The notes under the pieces were generated by a model, which saw only the letters and a list, made by a program, of their open reading frames with translations, was not told where the DNA came from and ran no database searches. Source: VRUE01 sp963814915 (GTDB lineage: Bacteria; Actinomycetota; Thermoleophilia; Solirubrobacterales; 70-9). Taken from it: a stretch of DNA of 64,000 bases. Positions within the stretch are counted from its first letter, which is position 1. Each line of letters begins with the position of its first letter. The stretch lies in NCBI GenBank assembly GCA_963814915.1, contig CAWFEI010000005.1, forward strand, positions 1-64,000, written 5' to 3'. A program made the translations under genes and the position numbers. Shown here in pieces: positions 17,540 to 24,888 of this stretch.

Positions 17540-18180
17540 CCGTGCGCCCTGCCAGCTGCCAGCTGGGACCGGCTCGCACTCGGCCGACCCCGGTCCGATG
17601 CGAGCGCGCTCTTGGCGTCGGTCGTCGGCTACAGCGGTGCGCGGCGGCGACGTCGCCTACGTCACGTAGTCCGGGTCTGCGCTACGCCGAAGACGGTGGG
17701 TCCTCGGCGGATCGAGTGCGCAGAATTCGATCACGCTCTCTCCGAACGTCCTGCCGATCGCCGCGGTCGCGTCGTCCCGCAGAGCGGTACTACGCTCGAG
17801 GGCCAGGTACCTCACCGGCGAAATGGCTTTTGGCTCGTAAGCTACGATCGGCAGGATCGGCGCGTCATCATCCAGCGGCAGGGTCTGTCCGTCGCCCTCG
17901 CCGTAGATAGCGCCGCCGGTCGAGCTGAACACGATTCGGTGGCAATTCGCCCAACGCGCGGCCTCGAGAAGTTGACGGTGCCGCCGAAGTTGACCGGCGA
18001 GCGTCGAAGATAGGTCGCCACTGTCTTTCGGCTACGCCGATTGACGACGCCGAGACGAAAGTCGCTCTATCTGAGCGTGGGCGAGCCTCGAGGAAGTGCG
18101 GTGAGGACGAGCGAGACGCTCGGAGAGGCCATGTGATCCGCTATGCGCCCGGCACCGCCAGGGTCGTCGAGCGACGCTAG
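17540..18180 (-). pseudogene. decayed NAD-dependent sugar epimerase/dehydratase (GalE/RmlB-like)
   Basis: Reading leftward, fragments of an extended SDR appear in the correct order but in different frames. A GGAGRIADHMA remnant of the TGGAGFIGSH nucleotide motif lies near 18145-18175; QxDVRKxVA-like and GGTVN pieces near 17980-18035; LLEAARWANCHRIVFSSTGG and the following AIYGEGDGQTLPLDDDAP in one frame around 17890-17965; and DYV at 17660, where restoring one base gives DYVYVGDVAAAH. Several indels and in-frame stops mean it cannot make an enzyme. The normal length is about 310 codons, so some sequence is also missing. Its family fits the neighbouring sugar-polymer locus. Confidence 0.72.
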
Positions 18181-18362
18181 CTCGAGATCCGCGCCGGCTC
18201 TTGGATCGCTGACGGCAGGATCGACGGTGACCGTTCCCGAGACCGTGGAGACAGAGCGCGGTCCGAACTCGGCCCGCTTGCAGCCGCCGCCTGACGCAGG
18301 GATTCGGCGCTCGCCGCCGTACATGGAGGGGATGAGCGACGAGCGCCCACGGGCGCCGAAGA

Positions 18363-18701
18363 TTGGACGCTGCCCGGCGTTCCCGGCCGCCGTTGCTCGG
18401 CGAGCTGGTCGAGCGGATCGACGAGGCGCTGGCTACCGCCCGCGCCTCGGAGGCCGCGGTGATGACCGTCGGCGCGGCCGCGCTGGACGCCGCCGAGCAG
18501 GCCAAGCGGGCCGCGGAGCTGGCCGAGCGGGCCAGCGCCGCAATGGCCGCAGGCCCCGCCACCGCCGGCCTTCGGCCGGCAGCACGGCGCCACGCGTCCG
18601 CCGTCCGCGCCCGGCGAGGGCGAGATGGGGGACTTCACCGCCCGCGCGGATCGCTCGCCGAGCGCCTCCAGCGGCTGCAGCGGCTGCCGCTCTCGGCCTG
18701 A
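18363..18701 (+). CDS. possible small Ala-rich helical protein (doubtful)
   Basis: An open frame of 112 codons. Its middle (about residues 11-62: LLGELVERIDEALATARASE then alanine-rich heptads such as AAEQAKRAAELAERASAAMA) would form a long amphipathic helix or coiled coil. The start and the Arg-rich tail look non-coding and no ribosome binding site is visible, so this may be a remnant whose ends were lost by frameshift. With the epimerase pseudogene it fills an otherwise gene-free 1.36-kb gap. Confidence 0.25.
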   Translation: MDAARRSRPPLLGELVERIDEALATARASEAAVMTVGAAALDAAEQAKRAAELAERASAAMAAGPATAGLRPAARRHASAVRARRGRDGGLHRPRGSLAERLQRLQRLPLSA

Positions 18702-18766
18702 GTGCCGATCCCCAAGCCCCGCCGATATCCTTCGGCGCCTTCCCGCAACCGACCGGATCAGGAGCC

Positions 18767-19981
18767 ATGGCCGTAGAGACCGCCGCTTACACCGAGCAGA
18801 CCGACATCCAGCGCGACATCACCGAGATGGTGCGCCAGTTCGCCGACGAGCAGATCATCCCCAACGCCGAGAAGTACGACCACGAGGACTCCTTCCCGGA
18901 GCCGATCGTCGAGCAGATGAAGGAGCTCGGCCTGTTCGGGGTGACGATCCCCGAGGAGTACGGCGGCATGGGGCTCGACCTGACGACCTACGCGATGATC
19001 GTCGAAGAGCTCTCGCGCGGCTGGATCTCGATCTCCGGCGTCGTCAACACCCACTTCATCGGCTCCTACCTGCTGATGAAGTTCGGCACCGACGAGCAGA
19101 AGGACTACTTCCTGCCGAAGATGGCCACCGGTGAGATCCGCGCCGCCTTCTCGCTCTCGGAGCCCGAGGTCGGCTCCGACGTGCAGGGGATCAAGTCCTC
19201 GGCCAAGCAGGACGACGACGGCAACTGGGAGCTGAACGGGCAGAAGATGTGGGTCACCAACGGGCTCGGCTCCTCGGTCGTCTTCGTCCTGATGAAGACC
19301 GACCCGAAGGCCGAGCCGGCCTACAAGGGGATGACCTGCTTCATCACCGAGAAGGAGCCCTGGGCCGAAGTCAACGAGGGTGACTTCACCGGGCTGACCG
19401 TCCCGCCGAAGATCAAGAAGATGGGCTACAAGGGCGTCGAGTCGACCGAGCTCGTCTACGACGGCTACAAGTGTCCGCCCGAGCGGGTGCTCGGCGGCGG
19501 CGAGGACGGCGTCGGCGAGGGCTTCGTGCAGATGATGGACGCGCTCGAGGTCGGCCGGGTCAACGTCGCCGCGCGCGGCGTCGGCATCGCCCAGCGCGCG
19601 CTCGAGCTGGCCCTGCGCTACAGCCAGGAGCGCAAGACCTTCGGCAAGCCGATCGCCCAGCACCAGGCGATCCAGTTCAAGCTCGCCGACATGGCGACCA
19701 AGATCGAGGCGGCTCGCCTCGTCACCCGCAAAGCCGCGCGGATGAAGGACGCGGGCGAGCGCTCCGACCTGGAGGCCGGGATGGCCAAGCTGCTCGCCTC
19801 CGAGACCGGCAAGGAGTGCGTCGAGGAGTGCTTCCGCATCCACGGCGGCTACGGCTACTCGAAGGAGTACGAGATCGAGCGCCTCTACCGCGACGCGCCG
19901 CTGCTTTTGATCGGCGAGGGCACCTCGGAGATCCAGCGCATGGTGATCGGCAAGAAGCTCCTGCAGCGCCACAAGATCTGA
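18767..19981 (+). CDS. acyl-CoA dehydrogenase, probably methylsuccinyl-CoA dehydrogenase of the ethylmalonyl-CoA pathway
   Basis: 404 aa, a full-length FAD acyl-CoA dehydrogenase. It shows the N-terminal helical domain, AAFSLSEPEVGSDVQGIKSS (substrate/FAD region), KMWVTNGLGSS, and the C-terminal helical domain with GGYGYSKEYEIERLYRDA and LIGEGTSEIQR, where the Glu of GEGT is the usual catalytic base. The ATG at 18767 has GGAG just upstream. In actinobacteria an acyl-CoA dehydrogenase beside mcl, maoC, the mutase and ccr is taken to oxidise methylsuccinyl-CoA to mesaconyl-CoA; substrate specificity is inferred from that context only. It is followed after 2 bp by a small antitoxin gene. Confidence 0.85.
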   Translation: MAVETAAYTEQTDIQRDITEMVRQFADEQIIPNAEKYDHEDSFPEPIVEQMKELGLFGVTIPEEYGGMGLDLTTYAMIVEELSRGWISISGVVNTHFIGSYLLMKFGTDEQKDYFLPKMATGEIRAAFSLSEPEVGSDVQGIKSSAKQDDDGNWELNGQKMWVTNGLGSSVVFVLMKTDPKAEPAYKGMTCFITEKEPWAEVNEGDFTGLTVPPKIKKMGYKGVESTELVYDGYKCPPERVLGGGEDGVGEGFVQMMDALEVGRVNVAARGVGIAQRALELALRYSQERKTFGKPIAQHQAIQFKLADMATKIEAARLVTRKAARMKDAGERSDLEAGMAKLLASETGKECVEECFRIHGGYGYSKEYEIERLYRDAPLLLIGEGTSEIQRMVIGKKLLQRHKI

Positions 19982-19983
19982 GA

Positions 19984-20250
19984 GTGAGCGAGACCGTCGG
20001 AATCCGGGAGTTGAAGAACGGCGTCAGCCGGATCATCGCCCGGGTCGAGGCCGGGGAACCGATCACGGTCACTCGGCGAGGCAGGCCGGTGGCCCGGATC
20101 GTCTCGACGCAGACGCCGCCGCATCCGGCCGAGATGATCGCGCGAGGCGAGGTCCGGCCGGGCAACGGGAGCCGTCACGTTCCGAGGCCGGTCAAGACCA
20201 CCGGGAGCGGCAAAACCGCAGCCGAGTATGTCTCCGAGGGACGCCGGTGA
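19984..20250 (+). CDS. Phd/YefM-family antitoxin, now without its toxin
   Basis: 88 aa. VGIRELKNGVSRIIARVEAGEPITVTRRGRPVARIV is the Phd/YefM DNA-binding fold (quoted in two parts: VGIRELKNGVSRIIARV and EAGEPITVTRRGRPVARIV). The C-terminal region, ending GKTAAEYVSEGRR, is the toxin-wrapping tail typical of antitoxins paired with PIN-domain VapC toxins. The GTG start at 19984 follows the dehydrogenase stop by 2 nt. A few codons after its stop a VapC-like N-terminus begins but breaks off, so the antitoxin is orphaned. It could still repress its own promoter or neutralise a related toxin elsewhere. Confidence 0.8.
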   Translation: MSETVGIRELKNGVSRIIARVEAGEPITVTRRGRPVARIVSTQTPPHPAEMIARGEVRPGNGSRHVPRPVKTTGSGKTAAEYVSEGRR

Positions 20251-20324
20251 GCGTCTATCTCGATATGAGTGGTGCGCCGTCCCCATCGCTTCGGCACCAA
20301 GCGGCCTCGGGTAGCATCGCCAGC
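20247..20324 (+). pseudogene. decapitated VapC-type toxin remnant
   Basis: GTG at 20247 overlaps the antitoxin stop (GTGA), as is normal for vapBC pairs. It encodes VSVYLDMS, close to the VxVYLDTSA start of PIN toxins, in which the Asp is the first catalytic residue. After about eight codons similarity stops, and the frame runs into the start of the SCP2-like gene. The rest of the roughly 130-codon toxin has been deleted. Confidence 0.55.
20312..20317 (+). promoter_or_regulatory. -10 box TAGCAT
   Basis: Seven nucleotides separate TAGCAT from the ATG at 20325, and no ribosome binding site is present. This gives the SCP2-like gene its own promoter inside the toxin remnant. Confidence 0.5.
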
Positions 20325-20687
20325 ATGGCTTCGACCTCGGACCTGATCCGCACCGCAGTCGAGCGGTTCCAGGCCGAAGTCCCTGCGCTGCAGAAGCTGA
20401 AACTCGTCTTCGGGCTGGAGCTGAAAGGCAGGGGGGACATCCAGCTCTACCGGGTTGAGCTACCGGGGCCGCTGATCAGCAAAGACCTTGCCCAGGATGA
20501 GCGCGTCCTGGTCGAAATTGACCGGGCGCAGTTCAACGAGCTGGCCGAGAAAGGCACGCTGAAGAGCTACCGCAAGGCGGTCGAGACGGGCCACATCAAG
20601 GCGAGCGGCGACTCCAACGTGCTCAAGCTCGTCGCCCAGGTGGTCGAACGCCAAGAGCAGCGGGCGCGCTTGAGAAAAGCGCACTAG
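20325..20687 (+). CDS. SCP2-like sterol/lipid-binding domain protein
   Basis: 120 aa. KLVFGLELKGRGDIQLYRVE, then FNELAEKGTLKSYRKAVETG and HIKASGDSNVLKLVAQVVER, match the short SCP2-like proteins found in actinobacterial fatty-acid and steroid loci. The fold binds acyl-CoA or sterol-like lipids in a hydrophobic tunnel; no catalytic residues are expected. It sits between the acyl-CoA dehydrogenase and the MaoC hydratase, so an accessory or carrier role in CoA-ester metabolism is plausible. The family call rests on general pattern rather than a diagnostic motif. Confidence 0.6.
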   Translation: MASTSDLIRTAVERFQAEVPALQKLKLVFGLELKGRGDIQLYRVELPGPLISKDLAQDERVLVEIDRAQFNELAEKGTLKSYRKAVETGHIKASGDSNVLKLVAQVVERQEQRARLRKAH

Positions 20688-20727
20688 CATCTCGCGCCGT
20701 CCAACTTCCAAGGAGATCCCTGAACCG

Positions 20728-21246
20728 ATGAGCGAGCAGACCTACGAGCTGACCACCGACCAGGCCGAGCGCGAGGCATCCGGCGCGCACAGCTACGGCC
20801 GCTACCTCGAGGAGTTCGAGGTCGGCGCCGTCTACAAGCACTGGCCGGCGAAGACGGTGACCGAGTCCGACGATCACCTCTTCTGTCTGATCACGATGAA
20901 CCACCACCCGCTGCACCTCAACGACGTCTATGCCGGCAACTCGCAGCAGGGCCGCAACGTCGTCGTCGGGCCGCTCGTCTACTCGCTCGCCCTCGGCATG
21001 TCGGTCTCCGACATCTCCGGCAAGGCGATCGCCAACCTGGCGACCGAAGAGCTCAGCCACCCCAACCCGGTCTTCCACGGCGACACGCTGTTCTGCGAGA
21101 CCGAGGTGCTCGACGTCAAGCCCTCCAAGTCCAAGCCCGACCGCGGCATCGTCAAGGTCCACACCCGCGTGCTCAACCAGGACGGGGTCCTCGTCGCCGA
21201 GTTCAAGCGGCTGGTGCTGGTGCCGCGGCGCGAGCTGGGCGAGTAG
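20728..21246 (+). CDS. MaoC-like hydratase, probable mesaconyl-CoA hydratase
   Basis: 172 aa hot-dog fold. LFCLITMNHHPLHLNDVYA (about residues 51-69) is the R-hydratase signature region, and NVVVGPLVYSLALGMSVSDI the central helix. The TMNxHPLH form is typical of mesaconyl-CoA hydratase/beta-methylmalyl-CoA dehydratase homologues; here the residue after HL is Asn rather than Asp, a small deviation near the active site. A strong AAGGAGAT ribosome binding site precedes the ATG at 20728. It would convert mesaconyl-CoA to beta-methylmalyl-CoA for the lyase encoded at 16355-17410. Confidence 0.82.
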   Translation: MSEQTYELTTDQAEREASGAHSYGRYLEEFEVGAVYKHWPAKTVTESDDHLFCLITMNHHPLHLNDVYAGNSQQGRNVVVGPLVYSLALGMSVSDISGKAIANLATEELSHPNPVFHGDTLFCETEVLDVKPSKSKPDRGIVKVHTRVLNQDGVLVAEFKRLVLVPRRELGE

Positions 21247-21264
21247 CACTCAGCGCCTCGTGGA

Positions 21265-21694
21265 TCAGTGCGCTTCGTCCGAAGCGTGCGCCGGCGGCCG
21301 CGACTCCTCCGCCAGCGAGGTGATCTCGAGCTGGCCCTGGGCGGCGGCTTCGAGCACCTCGGTCGCCTCCTCGGCCGAGCGCGCGTAGAGCTCGACCAGC
21401 ATGTGGACGACGATCCGCTCTTCCTCGTGCTTGTGGAAGCGCACATGGGCGAAGAACTCACGCACACCCGCCTCGCCGAGGGCGCCGTAGGCGAGCAGGT
21501 CGGCCGCTTCGGGGCCGGCGCAGCTCTCGACCCGATCCTGGTCGACGGTGACCGTGCAGGAGGCGACCCAGGGCGTGCCCGCGACCATCCGCTCCCAGCG
21601 GTCCTCGATCGGGACCACGCGGTCGTCCTGGAAGGTGAGGTGGGGCTGGTCGTGCATGCAGTCGAGGCACTGCACGGCCGCTTCCTGCACTTCG
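21265..21694 (-). pseudogene. truncated duplicate of the CxxC-protein gene at 23087-23653
   Basis: These 430 bp are identical, as far as I can compare, to 23087-23516, including the stop codon, and encode the same last 142 residues. The first 46 residues, holding the first CxxC motif, are missing; upstream the frame runs antisense to nothing meaningful and into the ATPase gene. It cannot be expressed as a normal protein. Together with the intact copy it brackets the DUF4143 ATPase gene. Confidence 0.85.
21265..21694. repeat. 430-bp perfect direct repeat, copy 1
   Basis: Same sequence and orientation as 23087-23516, offset 1822 bp. The two copies enclose 1392 bp with the ATPase gene. Identity stops exactly at TTCG (21694 and 23516) on one side and begins at TCAGTGCG on the other. 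Confidence 0.9.
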
Positions 21695-21727
21695 CCTCCG
21701 CCGGCGAGCTGATCTCGAGCTGGCCGG
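21695..21727 (-). other. sliver of a third, diverged copy of the same gene end
   Basis: Directly after repeat copy 1, this stretch resembles the interval 21306-21336 inside the repeat with only a few substitutions. It would encode the conserved QLEI-S-LAEE segment near the C-terminus. It looks like the trace of an older tandem paralogue or a recombination joint. Confidence 0.5.
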
Positions 21728-21737
21728 GTGGCTCGCG

Positions 21738-22982
21738 CTACGTCCAAAGAGTCGCAAGCGGCCACGCCTCCAGGCGGTTCCCGAACCGCAGGCGCTCGGC
21801 GCCGGGGTAGAGCACCACGCCGCGGAGGAACCGCTCCTCGCCCAGCCGGTCTCGCAGGTTCGCAAGGTGTTTGAAGTCCTCCCCTCGCAAGGTCGCCGAC
21901 GCCTTGACCTCGACCCCGGCCAATCTGCCGTCGGCGGCCTCGATCACGAAGTCGACCTCGGCGCCCGCCGCAGTGCGCATGTGAAGCAGCGTGGCACGCG
22001 TCCTCGCGGCCGCGAGCTGCTTCGCGAGCTCCATTCCGACGAAGCACTCGAGGGCGGCGCCGAGAAGGGAATCGTCATCGGCGAGGCGCTGCCGGTCGAC
22101 TCTCAGGAGATGCGCCAGTAGGGCGGAGTCGGCAAGCAGCAGCTTCGGTGATTTGGTGATCTGCTTGATGCGGTTCGTATGCCAGGCCGGGAGGCGGCGG
22201 ATCAGGAACACGTGCTCGAGCAGGGTCAAATAGCGATCGAGCGAGGTCCGAGGGATTCCAACCGAGCTGCTCACCTCGGTCTTGTTCAGCGGAGCGCGCA
22301 CACGGGACGCGAGCGAGGCGAGCACGGCGGGGACCTCCGCGAGTCGCTCGATGTTCGCGAGGTCGCGGAGATCCCGCTGCACGATCGCGGTGAGATACGA
22401 GCCAAGCCAATCCTCACGACGCTCGTCTTCGCGCGCGACCGCCTCGGGGAAGCCGCCCCGCACGATGCGCTCGATGAGATCGTCGCGGGACGTTTCCAGT
22501 CCGTCGCCGGGCGAGGCGGACTCGTCCAGTAGGAGCTCCACCATCCGCCCGGCAACGCCCTCGATCTCAGCCTGGGAGAACGGCCACAGCGTGTGGACCT
22601 CGACGCGTCCGGCGAGCGACTCCGAGACCTTCGGCAGCAGCATCACCTGTGCGGATCCGGTGAGGAGAAAGCGGCCCGGCCTGCGATCGCGGTCGATCGC
22701 GGCCTTGATTGGCAGGAGCAACTCCGGCGCACGTTGGATCTCGTCGATCACCAAGGGGCCGTCGGCGTCCCGGACGAAGCCGACCGGATCGCGACGGGCG
22801 GCTTCGAGGGTGCGCAGATCGTCAAGGCTGAGGTAGTGGGAAGGGTGCGGACCGCTGGCGAGCGCCCGTACGAGCGTGCTCTTCCCCGCCTGCCTGGGGC
22901 CGACCAGCATCACCGCCGGCGTATCGTTGAGGGCGGTGAGGAGGCGAGGGGTGACGGCGCGTTCGAGCCTGTTCATGGCCAT
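21738..22982 (-). CDS. AAA_14/DUF4143-family ATPase
   Basis: 414 aa. AVMLVGPRQAGKSTLVRALA is Walker A (about residues 23-42), GPLVIDEIQRAPELL Walker B, and RFLLTGSAQVMLLPKVSESL the sensor region. The C-terminal DUF4143 portion ends in a nuclease-like segment, AGAEVDFVIEAADGRLAGVE followed by VKAS, which carries the E-V-D...E-x-K pattern of PD-(D/E)XK folds. The family is widespread and mobile, often linked to toxin-antitoxin or defence-like regions, with no settled function. Two starts are possible: ATG at 22982, nine nt after a TATAAT box, or ATG at 22976. It is the only gene inside the 430-bp repeats. Confidence 0.85.
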   Translation of the reverse strand: MAMNRLERAVTPRLLTALNDTPAVMLVGPRQAGKSTLVRALASGPHPSHYLSLDDLRTLEAARRDPVGFVRDADGPLVIDEIQRAPELLLPIKAAIDRDRRPGRFLLTGSAQVMLLPKVSESLAGRVEVHTLWPFSQAEIEGVAGRMVELLLDESASPGDGLETSRDDLIERIVRGGFPEAVAREDERREDWLGSYLTAIVQRDLRDLANIERLAEVPAVLASLASRVRAPLNKTEVSSSVGIPRTSLDRYLTLLEHVFLIRRLPAWHTNRIKQITKSPKLLLADSALLAHLLRVDRQRLADDDSLLGAALECFVGMELAKQLAAARTRATLLHMRTAAGAEVDFVIEAADGRLAGVEVKASATLRGEDFKHLANLRDRLGEERFLRGVVLYPGAERLRFGNRLEAWPLATLWT

Positions 22983-22986
22983 TGGG

Positions 22987-23018
22987 TGGTCATTATATGG
23001 TCATTATGTGGTCGATTT
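22987..23018. promoter_or_regulatory. promoter with iterated TGGTCATTAT repeats
   Basis: TGGTCATTAT occurs at 22987-22996 and 22998-23007, and a partial third copy, TGGTCGATTT, begins at 23009. On the minus strand the same bases contain a consensus TATAAT -10 box for the ATPase gene. Repeats with an 11-bp period over a -10 box suggest a repressor site. The AT-richness contrasts sharply with the flanking DNA. Confidence 0.5.
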
Positions 23019-23086
23019 GTGAAATTGACCAGCGAACAACCAGAATGGGAGTACCGATTTGGTTGTCAGGCTCTCGCCCGTGCGTT

Positions 23087-23516
23087 TCAGTGCGCTTCGT
23101 CCGAAGCGTGCGCCGGCGGCCGCGACTCCTCCGCCAGCGAGGTGATCTCGAGCTGGCCCTGGGCGGCGGCTTCGAGCACCTCGGTCGCCTCCTCGGCCGA
23201 GCGCGCGTAGAGCTCGACCAGCATGTGGACGACGATCCGCTCTTCCTCGTGCTTGTGGAAGCGCACATGGGCGAAGAACTCACGCACACCCGCCTCGCCG
23301 AGGGCGCCGTAGGCGAGCAGGTCGGCCGCTTCGGGGCCGGCGCAGCTCTCGACCCGATCCTGGTCGACGGTGACCGTGCAGGAGGCGACCCAGGGCGTGC
23401 CCGCGACCATCCGCTCCCAGCGGTCCTCGATCGGGACCACGCGGTCGTCCTGGAAGGTGAGGTGGGGCTGGTCGTGCATGCAGTCGAGGCACTGCACGGC
23501 CGCTTCCTGCACTTCG
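23087..23516. repeat. 430-bp perfect direct repeat, copy 2
   Basis: This is the copy that belongs to the intact gene; it covers its stop codon and 142 codons. Confidence 0.9.
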
Positions 23517-23653
23517 TCGATCCCTTCGGCCGGAATGCCGGTCGCCGGATCGACGCGGCGGATCGCGTCGTAGTGGATCTGGATCTCGAGGTTCTCCGAC
23601 CAGCAGCGGTAGCAGCGCAGCCAGGCCGAGCGGTCCCCGTTGAGCTCGTTCAT
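23087..23653 (-). CDS. conserved protein with two CxxC motifs, function unknown
   Basis: 188 aa. CYRCW (residues 14-18) and CLDCMH (about 56-61) could form one zinc site, with the first half resembling a zinc-ribbon. The middle has a Trp-containing beta-rich segment, and the C-terminus is a charged helix region (REFFAHVRFHKHEEERIVVH). The last 142 codons are duplicated at 21265-21694. The intact copy lies farther from the MaoC gene than the broken one, suggesting that before the rearrangement it followed maoC in the same region. No family was recognised. Confidence 0.7.
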   Translation of the reverse strand: MNELNGDRSAWLRCYRCWSENLEIQIHYDAIRRVDPATGIPAEGIDEVQEAAVQCLDCMHDQPHLTFQDDRVVPIEDRWERMVAGTPWVASCTVTVDQDRVESCAGPEAADLLAYGALGEAGVREFFAHVRFHKHEEERIVVHMLVELYARSAEEATEVLEAAAQGQLEITSLAEESRPPAHASDEAH

Positions 23654-23750
23654 GGCCCTATTGTGGCGGGCTGGGCGCTAAAGCGTGTCTCGCCGCCCTC
23701 AACGAGACCCGAACAGCAGGGGGCAGAGGCCGGTTTTTGTGATAAAAAGG

Positions 23751-23773
23751 GCGTAAATTACCTGAATTAACGC
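23751..23773. promoter_or_regulatory. inverted repeat upstream of the first Fic gene
   Basis: GCGTAAATT and AATTAACGC form a 9-5-9 inverted repeat with one mismatch, 12 bp before the Fic start codon, in a short AT-rich patch. It is a likely operator, perhaps for the winged helix at the end of the Fic protein itself. Confidence 0.5.
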
Positions 23774-23785
23774 TTAACTATCGCA

Positions 23786-24844
23786 ATGCGGAGCTTCGGC
23801 GACCAGACACGAGCTTTTGGTGGCATGCCAGCCAGGCTGGGCGTGCTGCTCGGCAAGATCGACGTGGGCAAGGGTCGGGAGGAGTTGTTTCTGGACCAGC
23901 TTCCAGCCCTGCTGACGTCGCTGGCCGGTCAGACGCGGGTGGAGTCAATCAGAGCGTCGAACGCGATCGAGGGAATTGAGGTCTCACAGCAACGAGCAGA
24001 GCGGCTGGCGGCGCCGCGGCCACCTCGATCCCGCAACCGCAGCGAGGAGGAATTCGCCGGCTATCGGGATGCGATCGACGAATTGATGCAGGCGAAGCGG
24101 CTCGATCCGCCGACGCCCGCGCTGATGTTGCGCTTGCATCGCTTGCTCTACGCCCACACGAAGGCGACCGGCGGCGGGCTCAAGATCGAGGACAACGTCA
24201 TCGGCGAGGTCGGCCCGCACGGGGTCAGCCGGGTTATCTTCCGACCGCCGCCGTGGCGGCAGGCCGAGGGTCTGGTCCAGGGGTTGTTCGGCGGCTATCG
24301 GCAGGCCGCGGAATCGCAAGCGGCGCATCCGCTCATCGTCCTCGCGGCCTTCATCCTCGACCTGTTGGCAATTCACCCGTTCGAGGACGGGAACGGACGC
24401 GTGGCGCGGCTCCTGACCACGCACGAGCTGCTTCGCTTGGGCTATGGGGTTGCCCGCTACGTGAGCGTCGAGCAGCGCATCTATGAAACGAGGAGCGGCT
24501 ATTACGACGCGCTTGAGGCGTCTCAGCAGGGTTGGCACGATGGCGAGCACTCGATCTGGCCGTGGACCGAATACTTGGCTTCCGTGCTGGCTGGCGCCTA
24601 CCTGGACTTCGAGACGCGGGTGGCCGCGGGGCGAGGTATGGCGTCGATGAGCAAGACAGATCGCGTGCGTCACTGGGTCCTGGCTTCGGCTCCGGAGAAG
24701 TTCAGCCTGGCCGATGTCCGCAGGGCGGTTCCTGGAGTGAGCGACCCGAGCATTCGGATGGCGTTGAGGTCGCTCAGGGACGAAGGGAGGCTGAGGTCGG
24801 AGGGCGCGGGCCGCGGGGCGCTCTGGCATCGGGCCGAAAGGTGA
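23786..24844 (+). CDS. Fic family protein with C-terminal winged helix
   Basis: 352 aa. The N-terminal DUF4172-like helix region contains RASNAIEGIEVS; SNAIEG fits the (S/T)xxxE(G/N) inhibitory motif, so this is a class II, self-inhibited Fic enzyme. The catalytic loop is IHPFEDGNGRVAR (about residues 196-208) with the essential His and phosphate-binding GNGR intact. Residues about 290-350 form a winged helix (FSLADVRRAVPGVSDPSIRM). Fic enzymes transfer AMP (sometimes other groups) from nucleotides to hydroxyl groups of proteins. It is not overlapped by neighbours and faces a second Fic gene 44 bp away. Confidence 0.88.
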   Translation: MRSFGDQTRAFGGMPARLGVLLGKIDVGKGREELFLDQLPALLTSLAGQTRVESIRASNAIEGIEVSQQRAERLAAPRPPRSRNRSEEEFAGYRDAIDELMQAKRLDPPTPALMLRLHRLLYAHTKATGGGLKIEDNVIGEVGPHGVSRVIFRPPPWRQAEGLVQGLFGGYRQAAESQAAHPLIVLAAFILDLLAIHPFEDGNGRVARLLTTHELLRLGYGVARYVSVEQRIYETRSGYYDALEASQQGWHDGEHSIWPWTEYLASVLAGAYLDFETRVAAGRGMASMSKTDRVRHWVLASAPEKFSLADVRRAVPGVSDPSIRMALRSLRDEGRLRSEGAGRGALWHRAER

Positions 24845-24888
24845 GGCGTGCGCTGAGGCCGCAGAGCGGACAGTAGCCCGGATCGGCG

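Noticed and set aside
17657..17932. The 91-codon frame as an intact small gene
   Set aside because: Its content is the middle of an epimerase, with collinear fragments on both sides in other frames, so it is part of a pseudogene.
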